Shown one piece after another: positions 41,455 through 51,721 of a DNA stretch of 64,000 nt. Source of the DNA: Halicephalobus mephisto (lineage: Eukaryota; Nematoda; Chromadorea; Rhabditida; Panagrolaimidae); assembly GCA_009193035.1 (NCBI GenBank), contig SWDT01000044.1, positions 62,001 to 126,000 on the forward strand, in the 5' to 3' direction. Under the pieces are notes generated by a model that saw nothing but the letters and a program-made list of their open reading frames with translations, did not search any database and was not told the origin of the DNA. Numbering within the stretch: the stretch's first letter is position 1; the number at the start of each line of letters is the position of its first letter. Made by a program: the position numbers and the translations under genes.

Positions 41455-42320
41455 TCGTTCGTGGCGGGAGTAGTAGTTTATTATTTAGTAATTTTTAAAA
41501 TTTAAATTTTTTTAAAAGTAAACTTCCAGTAATGGTCCCAACACGAAAATATTTATTTATCGTATTTTTTATCTAGAATGTTTTAAATATTACTCATGGT
41601 GAAAGTAGTGATTTTTAGAATTTTATTTTTTTAAAAAATAACTTTCCAGTAATAGTCCCGACACGAAAATATTTATTTATCGTATTTTTTATCTAGAATG
41701 TTTTAATATTATTCGTCGTGAGAGTAGTAATTTTTAAAATTTTAATTTTTTAAAAAATAACCTTCCAGTAATGGTCCCGACACGAAAATATTTATTTTCT
41801 AATTATAATTTTTATTAAAAACGTTTTAATATTATTCACCGTGAAAGTAGTAATTTTTAAAATTTAAATTTTTTTAAAAGTAAACTTCCAGTAATGGTCC
41901 CAACACGAAAATATTTATTTATCGTATTTTTTATCTAGAATGTTTTAATATTAATCGTGGTGAGAGTACTGATTTTTAAAATTTTAATTTTTTAAAAAAT
42001 AACCTTCCAGTAATGGTCCCAACACGAAAATATTTATTTTCTAATTATAATTTTTATTAAAAATGTTTTAATATTACTCATGGTGAAAGTAGTGATTTTT
42101 AGAATTTTATTTTTTTAAAAAATAACTTTCCAGTAATGGTCCCGACACGAAAATATTTATTTATCGTATTTTTTATCTAGAATGTTTTAATATTAATCGT
42201 GGTGAGAGTACTGATTTTTAAAATTTTATTTTTTTAAAAAATAACTTTCCAGTAATGGTCCCGACACGAAAATATTTTTTTAAAATTGTATTTTTTATTA
42301 AGAACGTTTTAATATTAATC
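41455..42320. repeat. 120-base tandem array with CAGTAATGGTCC core
   Basis: Seven copies with a period near 121 bases are marked by TTCCAGTAATGGTCC-type cores around 41525, 41647, 41764, 41887, 42008, 42131 and 42250. Each is followed by CACGAAAATATTTAT and a TGTTTTAATATTA stretch. Units alternate between two subtypes. Confidence 0.92.
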
Positions 42321-42588
42321 GTGGTAGGACTAGTGTATTTTAAAAAGTTTATTTGTTTTTTAAAAGTGCATTTCGAACAACGGTCCCATTGCGGCTGTTG
42401 TTCCATTCAGTTTCCACCGACGAGTTTTTGGCGGATGTTCGAGCTCAGAAAAGATGATGAAAATTGCATGAGGAACCCTAATTATTAACTAGATTAAATG
42501 TTGGATCTCTGTGAGCCGGTGTGGTTGCACGAGGAACGAGAGTTTTTTATTCTAATAATAATAATATTAAGCACAATAATAATATATA

Positions 42589-43130
42589 TTAACTAGTCAA
42601 CATTCGGTCCGACACCTACAGTATGCCTATTTTCTGACATATGAGGTATTTATTTTCGAGACATAGCTTCTTTATACCATAGTCAGTTAGCACATCGATA
42701 TAACAAAGATCAAACACAATAATTATATATTAATTAACTAGTCAACATTCGGTTCCTCATGTACAGTATGTCTATTTTCTGACATATGAGGTATTTCTTT
42801 TCGAGACCTAGCTTCTTTATACCATAGTCAGTTAGCACATCGGTATAACAAGGATCAAACAAAATAATCATATACCGTATTTCCTCTATAATAAGCCCCG
42901 AGGCTTATTTTTTTCAATCATCTCTCAGAAGAGGCTTATTTTAGAGAAAATACGGTATATCAACTAGTCAACATTCAGTTCCTCATGTACAGTATATCTA
43001 TTTTCTAACATGTGAGGATTTCCTTTCGAGATCTTGTTTGTTTATGTTACAACCAGTTAACACACCGACGTATCAGTAAATAACGGACCCTCTGGTATGG
43101 ACGTAGATCCACTAAAGCACGCAGGACCTT
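42589..43130. repeat. 150-base tandem array with ACTAGTCAACATTCGG core
   Basis: Three copies starting near 42591, 42737 and 42963 contain ACAGTATGTCTATTTTCTGA, CATATGAGGTATTT and CCATAGTCAGTTAGCACATC. A foldback element is inserted at the junction of copies 2 and 3. Confidence 0.9.
42873..42957. mobile_element. 85-base foldback element (MITE) with TACCGTATTT ends
   Basis: Ends are TACCGTATTTCCTCTATAAT and its near-perfect inverse, with AATAAGCC continuing on both arms and a short central loop. TA flanks both ends (42871-42872 and 42958-42959), consistent with a TA target duplication. It interrupts the 150-base array. Confidence 0.88.
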
Positions 43131-45717
43131 TATTAAATTATGAAATCACTAGTCACATTCATGTTCGAAAAATTCATTTTTATTCGTAGTGGGATTAGGA
43201 TTATTTCATACTGTACTTTCATTTTCTTAAAGTTTATCGAAGGTAGAGGTCCTAAAACGAACGAAAATTAATTTTTTTCTAAAATGAATTTGGTTAATGA
43301 TTTTTTCAATATTTTTCGCGTTAAAACAAATTTTTATTTTTTAAATTTTTTTCAAAATTTTAATTTTTTTTTCGAAATTTTAATTTTTTTTCAAAATTTT
43401 AATTTTTTTTCGAAATTTTTATTTTTCGAATTTTTTCAAAGTTTGTAGTCATCAATTTCGAAAAGTTCCAGAAAATCCACTTTTTTGTTAATGGATGAAA
43501 AGATTTGTTTTTTTTCCATTGCGTGTTTTTTATGGATTTCACTTTGACTAAAAATCGATCATAGTAAATGAATGACAATCACGCTATTTTTTGAATTATT
43601 TTTTTTCGGAAAATTTGGGCTTTTTTCTTGATTAATCTATTAATTAACTTGGACCCCGTTGGTGCTTCTTGGAAATTCCAGAATTTAATGAACAATTTCG
43701 AAATTTTTAAAAAATTTTATCTTTTTAAAAATTTTGTAAAATTTAATAAACAATTTCGAAATTTTTAAAAAATTTTATGGAGTTTTTAGAATTTTGTAAA
43801 ATTTTGTAAAATTTAATGAACAATTTCGAAATTTTTGAAAAATTTACAAAAGATTTTTAAATTTTATAATTTTTAGAATTTTCATATTTAATAAATAATT
43901 TCGAAATTTTTGAAAATTTTAGAATTTTTTGGAATTTTAAATAAAATTAAAAAATTCAATAAAGAATTTTGAAATTTTTGGAATTTATTAAAAAATTTCA
44001 AAAATATTTTTAAAAATTTTCAAAATTATTCAAAAATTTTAAAATTCCGAAACTTAAAAATTCTGAAAATTCACGTCGAAGTAATTTTTGCAAAAATTTC
44101 GATTTTTAATTTAAAATTCGAAAAAAATTAAAAAAATTAAAATTCATTTTGAAAAAATCTGAATTTTTATTTTTTTTAAATTTTATTTTAAAAAAGTCGA
44201 AAATTTTTCATTTTTAATTTATTTAAAAAATTGGATTTTTTTAAAATTAATTATTTCAAAATTAAAAATTATTTTTGCTTTTTCCGAAACTCATGAATTT
44301 TATTTTTTCTAATGTCTTGAATTTTAATTTTCCACTTTTATGTTCTCAAGTACTGTAATTTAATAAAAAATTGAATTTTTTCATAAAAATGGAAGTGGTA
44401 AATTTGAAAATTACAAAAATAGATTTTTTTTATTTTTATGGTAATTTTAAGTTTTTAAAAATTCATATTAAAGAAATTTTAAAATTTTTATAGTAATAAT
44501 TTTTTTAAATTTTTAAATTCCCGCGTAAAGTGAGAAAAGTTTATAAAAATGGAAAAAATGATAAATTTTGAAATTAGAAAAATCAATTTTCTTTATTTTT
44601 ATGATAGTTTTAATTTTCTAGAATCCTCTAGAAATTCCTGTTGAGAAAAATTTGTAAAAATTAAAAATTTTTTTTTTTGAAATTTTTGAATTCCCGCGCA
44701 AAATGAAAAAAGTTTATAAAAATGGAAAAAATGGTAAATTTGGAAATTATCAAAAATTAATTTTTTCCTATTTTTGTAATAATTTTAAGTTTCTAAAAAT
44801 TCGTATTAAAGAAATTTTAAAATTTCTATAATATTTTTTTTGAAATTTTTGAATTCCCGCGCAAAGTGAAAAAAATTTATAAAAAAAATAATAAACTTGG
44901 TAACTATAAAAATGAACTTTTTTTTAAAGATATTTTTAATTTTCTATAAATTCGTGTTAATTTGTAAATTTCTACACTAATGATTTTTAAAATATTTAAA
45001 AAATTTAAAATATTTTAATTCACTTATAAAAGGCGCAAATTTCTTTAAAATGAAAAAATGATAAATTTGGCAATTCACCACTAAGATGGACTCGCTCTGT
45101 CTTCATTTGCTTTTTTTTTCACATTTCCGGAATTTTCTATTTTTAAAATTCTTCTCGAGACAATTTCGAAAAATTTAAATTTAAAAAAATTTTACATAAA
45201 GTAATTAAAAATTTCATAATTCCCTACCGTAGTAATTTTTTTTAAAATTATTTTACATTTTTTTATAAAGTTTTAAAATTCTTCTCGAGACAATTTCGAA
45301 AAATTTGAATTTAAAAAAATTTTGCATAAAGTAATTAAAAATTTTAAAAATTTCATAATTCCTTACCGTAGTAATTTTTTTTAAAATTATTTTACATTTT
45401 TTTATAAAGTTTTAAAATTCTTCTCGAGACAATTTTAGAGAAATTTTTATTTTTTTAAAAAGTATAATTTTAAAAATTTAAAAATTTAGTATAAAGTAAC
45501 TAAAAATAAATTCCTTACCGTAATGACTTTTTAGAATTATTTTATGATTTTCATAAAATCCTAAAATTCGTGTCGAGACAATTTCGAAAAAAATTAAACT
45601 TTAAATTTTTTTATTTTTTTATTTTTTTAAATTTTTATTTTTTTTAAATTTTTAAATTTTTTATTTTTTTTATTTTTTATTTTTTTTTGAAAAATCTGAT
45701 TTTGCCAGATTGACATC
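43131..45717. repeat. Gene-free AT-rich region with two arrays
   Basis: No gene is seen. It holds AATTTCGAAATTTTT repeats (43680-44040), a second GAATTCCCGCGCAAA-type array (44390-45075; cores near 44515, 44688 and 44851, with the ATGGTAAATTTGG tail) and a three-copy array of about 115 bases with TTCTTCTCGAGACAATTT (45145-45440). Confidence 0.75.
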
Positions 45718-48700
45718 ATGAAAAATTTGGTTTCAATGTGCAAAATTTGTTTATTTGACTTTGCGATAGTTTTTGGAACGTTTTTAAGAATGCTTTTCAG
45801 ATTAGTCCTAGATGCCTTCTGTTTCTGATTCTGCAGGATGAATATTATTTTGTATTTTTTCTGAATTGTTTATTTCAAAAAAACCAAAATTCGGTCGGAT
45901 CGGAGCGGAAAAGACGGGAGATCCTCGCCCTCGAGGAGACCCCGTCCCCGGCACCCCAGCAGACCCCAGAGCAGGAGGAAAAAACACTCTTTCGATTGTG
46001 GTGCTGATGATTCTGAAGATAACCATAAAAGGAAAAAAATATTATTAATTACTGACCAACATTCGAAAATTTTCGGGTACAGGGTCCTGAACAGCCAGTT
46101 GTCGCTCTACATAGGGGTCTTCCAGCTGGTGGTCTGTCTGTGGGCCCTGACCCAGCACATCTACTCGATTGTACAGTACAAAAAGGTGATTTTGATTTAA
46201 TTTAAAATAGTAAATTCCAAACGGGGAAATATTTTTCGTAAACATTCGACACCAGAGACAGCTGTTGGGGCTCAGTTCCGGACTTTCCTGGACCGAATCG
46301 GGGGACTTGGCCTAGTTCCGGGCTTTCCTGGACCGAATCAGAGGATTTGGCCCGGTTTCAAACTTTCCTGGATCGAATCAGGAGATTTGGCCTAGTTTCG
46401 GACTTTCCCAGACCGAATTAGCGGACTTGGCTCAGTTCCGGGCTTTCCTGGACCGAATCGGGGGACTTAGCTCAGTTTCGAACTTTCCCGGATCGAATCA
46501 GGAGATTTGGCCTAGTTTCGGACTTTCCCAGACCGAATTAGCGGACTTGGCCCAGTTCCAGGCTTTCTCGGACCGAATCAGGGGACTTGGCCCGGTTTCG
46601 GCTTCCCAGCAACCTTCAGAAAGAAGGATAACTCTCCAGAAAATCCTAATTTAATCCTATGTAAATTAATTCAGATAGATTGGAGTTCAATTTTTTCTAA
46701 AAAGTTTTTTTTCGATCTAAAATAGATATTTTTTAAATTTTAGATTTTTAAAAAATTTAGAGAATTTTAAATCAGTTTTAGATTTTTTTGGAAAGTCTAA
46801 ATTAATTTGAAATTTTTCTAAGAAATTTTATAATAAAAAAAATTTTAGATCAATTTTAATTTTTTTGGAAAAGTCTAGATTAATTTTAAATTTTTCTATG
46901 AGGTTTTATAATTTTTAAAAAAATTTTAGATCAGTTTTAATCTTTTTGGAAAAGTCTAGATTAATTTGAAATTTTTCTAAGAAATTTTATAATAAAAAAA
47001 ATTTTAGATCAGTTTTAATTTTTTCGGAAATTTTAGATTAATTTGAAATTTTTCTATGAAATTCTATAATTTTAAAAAAAATTTTAGATCAGTTTTAATT
47101 TTTTCGGAAAAGTTTAGGTCGATTCTAGAAGACCTCAACTTGGTCTGACAGGCCCCAAATCAACTCAAAATTTACATTTCAAAATTACCGAATATTTTAA
47201 AATTTGTCTAATTTTGGACTTTTGTTATTTAATATAAAATTATTCAAATTTCAGATTCTGTATTGCGATTTTGAAAACACAACTTTGACGAACGAGAGCC
47301 AGTTCCTCGTCGGGGTAGATGCGATAATTTTCGACGTGGGGCTCTTCCACTCCCTCTGGGGGATCCACGGCTGTGTTGCTCAGCACCTTGATGGAGGATA
47401 CGGTAGATTCGGATGGTGTATCTGTCACACAATTGTTCTGCTTTTTTGTCTTCCATTTGCATTTGTCTCCAGACCGAAGCCCTGTTTCCTCTGGCCGCTG
47501 TTGATCCAGGTTTAGTTTATTTTTAAATCTACTTTTAAATCTATTTTTTAAATCTATATTTAAATCTATATTTAAATCCACTTTTAAATCTATTTTTTAA
47601 ATCCAAGTTTAGTTCATTTTTAAATTAACTTTTTAAATCTAGGTTTAGTCCATATTTAAATGCACTTTTAAATTTACTTTTTGAATCTAGGTTTAGTTTA
47701 TTTTTAAATCCACTTTTAAATCTATATTTAAATCCACTTTTAAATCTATATTTAAATCCACTTTTAAATCTATTTTTTAAATCCAAGTTTAATTCATTTT
47801 TAAATCTACTTTTTAAATCCAGGTTTTGTCCATTTTTTTATTTACTTTTAAATTAACTTTTTAAATCCAAGTTTAGTTCATTTTTAAATTAACTTTTTAA
47901 ATCCAGGTTTTGTCCATTTTTTAATTCACTTTTTAATCTATTTTTTAATCCATTTTTAAATTTTCTTTTAAATTCAATTTTTAAATCCACTTTTTTAATC
48001 TAATAATATTGTGATTTTTAGCAAAGTGCTTACGGCATCGGGTTATTGATTCTTTCATTGGCAGCTCTTCCGAGGATTTTGCCGACTTTTATGGGGGATT
48101 TGACGAATGCCCCGATTTTCGCTATTTTATTTTACCTTTTTGGAGCTTTAATGAATTACTGGCTCGTAAGTTTTAATATATTTAAAAATCATTTTCAAAA
48201 TTTTAAAATTTTATAAATTTTTAAAATTTTTGAAATTCTTTAATTTTATCTTTTTAAAATTCTTTAATTTTATAAATTTTATTAATTTTATGTTTTTAAA
48301 ATTGTTTAATTTTTAAAATTCTTAAAATTCTTTAATTTTTAATTTTATAATTTTATTAATTTATTAATTTATTAATTTATTAATTTTTTAAATTTAAAAA
48401 TTTTAGCTTTACGTGTATTATCATTGGTACTGGCATGTGGAAAGTGAATACGAATCTGTGACGAAATTGACCCATAACAGACTTTCGAACGACATCGACG
48501 AGGCCGATCCGAGGAGGAGACCCTTCAGGAACCCCCAACCCGCCCTGAGCAGCGGCAGACTCCCCGGGGGTCCTGCCGCGACTTTCCAGGTTTTTTCGAA
48601 CGGAATCGCCGTGACTAAAATGAACGGAACCAACAACGGGGTTCAGAACAGGATTCAGAAGCCTCTAAACGGAGTCTCCGGATTTCCTCAGATGACAAAA

Positions 48701-49198
48701 ATGAAATATTCTTCATCTATTCAAAACAACAATGTTTATGAATCCACACTAGAATCCAGAAATTCAGAAAATCAATTTTTTCAATTTGCTGTTAATTCTG
48801 CTCCTGTTTCGTACAGGAAACGGTCCACAGAGTCCCCAAGGGCTCCAGCACTCCCACCCCAACCCCACTCTCAACCCCAACACCAACCTCAATCTCAACC
48901 TCAACCTCAACTCCAACACCAATCTCAATTCCAACCCCAACTGCAACCCCACTCTCAACTCCAACTGCAACTCCAACCCCAACCCCAACTTCAATCTCCC
49001 TTTGCTTCCATTGCCCAAGCTAGATACGCCCAGTTCAACCAGACACCCTTCGAGAACCTCCGCAAGTCCTCTCTTAACCCCTATCCCGTCAACAAGACAA
49101 CCAATCGGGCTCCTGTTCATCTTAGGGCTTGTTCTAGTTCCCCTACTTCCAGAAGAGAAAATACGGTCATTTCGCAGATCCAATCCACGGCTATCTAG
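45718..49198 (+). CDS. Multi-pass membrane protein with Pro/Gln-rich tail, family not recognised
   Basis: Exons with consistent phase: 45801-46000, 46083-46185, 47255-47509, 48022-48165, 48407-49198; a tentative first exon 45718-45729 would supply ATG. About 501 residues. A cytosolic basic/acidic N-part ([14 protein letters not shown]) leads into [20 protein letters not shown]. Later membrane segments are [40 protein letters not shown] and [20 protein letters not shown]. The last exon encodes about 210 cytosolic residues with a PQ/HSQ/LQ repeat (48840-49000). Four-helix nematode proteins related to LAPTM are a possible analogy (ALPRI compares with its YLPRI) but not established. The exon at 47255-47509 is the least certain: the opposite strand is also open but lacks good splice sites. 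The intron at 46186-47254 holds a 40-base minisatellite. Confidence 0.6.
46283..46612. repeat. 40-base GC-rich minisatellite
   Basis: Eight copies with an exact 40-base period are marked by GACCGAATC-type cores at 46291, 46331, 46371, 46411, 46451, 46491, 46531 and 46571; each unit reads like TTTCCTGGACCGAATCGGGG then GACTTGGCC. It is GC-rich against AT-rich surroundings and intronic. Confidence 0.93.
46690..47115. repeat. Tandem array with TTTTAGATCAGTTTTAAT core
   Basis: About five copies of a unit near 84 bases containing GGAAAAGTCTAGATTAATTT and AAATTTTTCTAAGAAATTTT, intronic. Confidence 0.85.
47510..47995. repeat. Short repeats of TTTTTAAATCTA type
   Basis: Dense degenerate copies of TTTTTAAATCCA / ACTTTTAAATCTA with interspersed TCCAGGTTTAGT phrases fill the intron of the membrane protein gene. 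Confidence 0.8.
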
Positions 49199-50281
49199 CT
49201 TAGTTTTTCGATTTATCAAAGTTCACGATCAAAGGTGGAAGTCGAAATTCAAACTTTTCGTGTTAAGACACTATTTTCCAAATTCAAATCTTTCGTGTTA
49301 AGATACAACTTTCGGAATTTGGACTTTTCGCTCTAAGATACAACTTTCAAATTTTGAACTTTTCGCTCTAAGACCCAATTTTCGAATTTTGGACTTTTCG
49401 CTCTAAATCCTAATTTTCGAAATTCGAACTTTTCGTGTTAAGACATTATTTTTAAAACTCAAATCTTTTGTGATAAGACGTGATTCATAGGTTGTGTTTT
49501 GGTTCGAAAATTCCAGATATCAAATTCTATGAATTTAACTGAAGCAATTTCCTGAAATAGAAGAAATTCGTAAACATTGTTTCAGCACGAAAAGTCGGAA
49601 TTTTGATCTTGAACTTTGATCGTCAATTTTGGTAAAATAGAATTCAGTTTTTCGATTTCACAATTGTCCGAAGTTATCCTCGAGTGCCTTTGGCGGTTTT
49701 ACGGGATTTGCACATCAGATAGTTTATTTGCACTTTTAATAAATTTGTTTATTAAAATTTCACAAAACATGTTGAAATTTCAAAAATAAAAAATCTTTAA
49801 AAATTAATTAATTATGACGAAATTAAAATTTGTGAAAAATTTTAAAAATTTAAAAATTTCATATTTTTTAAACAAATTAAATTATTAACATAAATGTGAT
49901 ATTTGCAATTAATAAAGACATCACTTAAATAAGTGCATTTAATGTAAAAAATAAAAAAATCTGAAATTGAATAAAAACGAAAAATAATTTCGATTTTTCT
50001 CAAAAGTTCATATATGAAATTACACTTTTTTCATTTCCTTTATGCAGAAAACCATCCTACAAATATAAATAACGAATTTCGAATGCATTTTAAAATATTT
50101 AAAAATGAAATAAAATTACTTAAAACTTACCTAAAATTTTCGTTTTCTCGTTCCTTTGATTTTTGGCGTTGTGTGAATATCGACATCGTTCCTGTCGCTT
50201 TTTGTTCCTCCAGTGAATTTTCGCGATTTTTTATAATTTTTTCACTTTTTGCTTTATTCTAGATCTTAAATCCAAACAACA
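49199..50281. other. Spacer between membrane protein gene and bystin, with CGTGTTAAGA array
   Basis: From 49235 to 49490 about six units of 42-45 bases carry CTTTTCGTGTTAAGACA or the CTTTTCGCTCTAAGACC variant. It is the inverse of the array at 55855-56400. The rest is AT-rich with one TTCATATATGAA (50007-50018). The bystin promoter should lie in 50000-50281. Confidence 0.75.
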
Positions 50282-51721
50282 ATGGGTCGAACACGTAAGC
50301 GACAACTCGCGAACGCTGGAGGCGTCATCGAGAAGCCGACCAAGCCTGTCGATGTGCAGATGATGGAGGAGCGGCTGGCCAAGAAGAAACGCGTCCATAT
50401 TGTTGAAGACGGACATGACGACGATGAGAAGATCGTTGATGTAAGTTTTAGAGTTTATATGGAATTTTAATATATGAAACTTGGATTTCAATATATGAAT
50501 GTGATTTTAGAAACTTAATCCTAAAAGATTGTCTGCGGTTTTGAAAGAAGCTCATAAACAAACCAACGAAAGTGATTCCGACGATGATGCGCACGACGTT
50601 CTAGGCAAGTTGAACCTGGGTAGAAAACCTCTTTATGAAGAAGATTTCGAGCCTGAAGATGACGATGAAGAAGTTGCATATGATCCTAAAGAATTCCAAG
50701 TTGATCAGAAAGATGAACATGATTTTGACAGATTCCTGCAGTTGAGCGGAGAGAAAACAATTTATGACTTGATTCAAGAGAAAATAGAGCAAAGAAAAAA
50801 TGTGAATCTGATGCCTGTTGGTGGAGTAAGATTTTTAAAGTTGTAATTCATGAATAAGATGATTTTTAGATGAAATCGAACCTTCCACCAGAAGCCTTCG
50901 CTCTCTACACTGAACTAGGGAAGGTCTTGTCTCGTTACCGAAGTGGAAAGATGCCCTTGGCGTTCAAGAACCTTCCGACTCTGATCAACTGGGAGGAAGT
51001 TATTGAACTTACTAATCCCGACGGCTGGTCCTCTGCGACAATGCTATACGCTACCAGGATGTTCGTTTCTACCCAAAAACCCACCAGAGTCCAGCGTTTC
51101 CTGAACATGATTCTACTACCAAGAATCCGTGATGAAATCGTGGCTCATAAGAAGTTGAACCCCCATCTCTATCAGGCGCTCTTCAAGGCTTGCTGTAAAC
51201 CTGCGGCTTTCTACAAAGGAATCGTTTTGCCCCTTGCTGAGTCTGGCAATTGTACATTGAATGAATCCGTCATTATTGGGTCAGTCATGATGAAGAAACA
51301 CATCCCGCCGATCCACTCGTGTGCTGCCATGTTCAGACTCGCTGCTCTGAGTGGGACCAACTTTGCTTCTGGTCTCTATTTCCTCCAAGTGCTCCTGAGA
51401 AAACGCTATGCTCTTCCCTACCAAGTCATTGACAAATTGGTTGAATACTTTGCCCAGTAAGTTTTTTCTTATTTAGTTAGTAATGATGGGGGTTTTTCTA
51501 GAACTGCTTCAACGAATCCTGACTTACCATTGCTATGGCATCGTACTCTTTGGCTTTTTGTTGAAAGTTATGCCAATGACCTTTCTGGAGCTCAAGTTAG
51601 TCTTTTATCTATGCTTACGAAAGACAGACAACATCATTACTATTATTCTCCACTTGTTCTGGGTCGTCTGAGAGAAGCAGAAGACAAACTTGAAAAGGAG
51701 GGAGATTCCAGAATGAATTGA
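50282..51721 (+). CDS. byn-1: Bystin (BYSL/Enp1), 40S ribosome biogenesis factor
   Basis: Four exons (50282-50440, 50511-50825, 50870-51456, 51502-51721) give 426 residues (human 437). A charged N-terminal region contains EPEDDDEEVAYDPKEFQVDQ. The conserved bystin domain includes YRSGKMPLAFKNLPTLINWE, TNPDGWSSATMLYATRMFVS, LNPHLYQALFKACCKPAAFY, MMKKHIPPIHSCAAMFRLA and FLQVLLRKRYALPYQVIDKL. The C-terminus has LPLLWHRTLWLFVESYANDL and DRQHHYYYSPLVLGRLREAE. Bystin/Enp1 is a nuclear factor for pre-40S processing and export. Codon use is clearly more GC-rich in exon 3 than in the flanks. A polyadenylation signal AATAAA lies at 51976-51981. Confidence 0.97.

Noticed and set aside
46045..46245. Minus-strand ORF opposite the first membrane-spanning exon
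   Set aside because: No good splice sites on that strand; the plus strand gives a clear membrane helix with canonical GGTACAG and AAG/GTGATT borders.
47240..47581. Minus-strand ORF opposite the third main exon of the membrane protein gene
   Set aside because: The peptide looks plausible, but the strand lacks an acceptor and donor at its ends, whereas the plus strand has TTTCAG and CAG/GTTTAG and in-phase hydrophobic neighbours. Antisense of membrane-segment codons tends to look hydrophilic and protein-like.
48764..49219. Leu/Gly/Glu-rich minus-strand ORF of 151 residues
   Set aside because: Mirror image of the Pro/Gln repeat on the coding strand; low complexity only.
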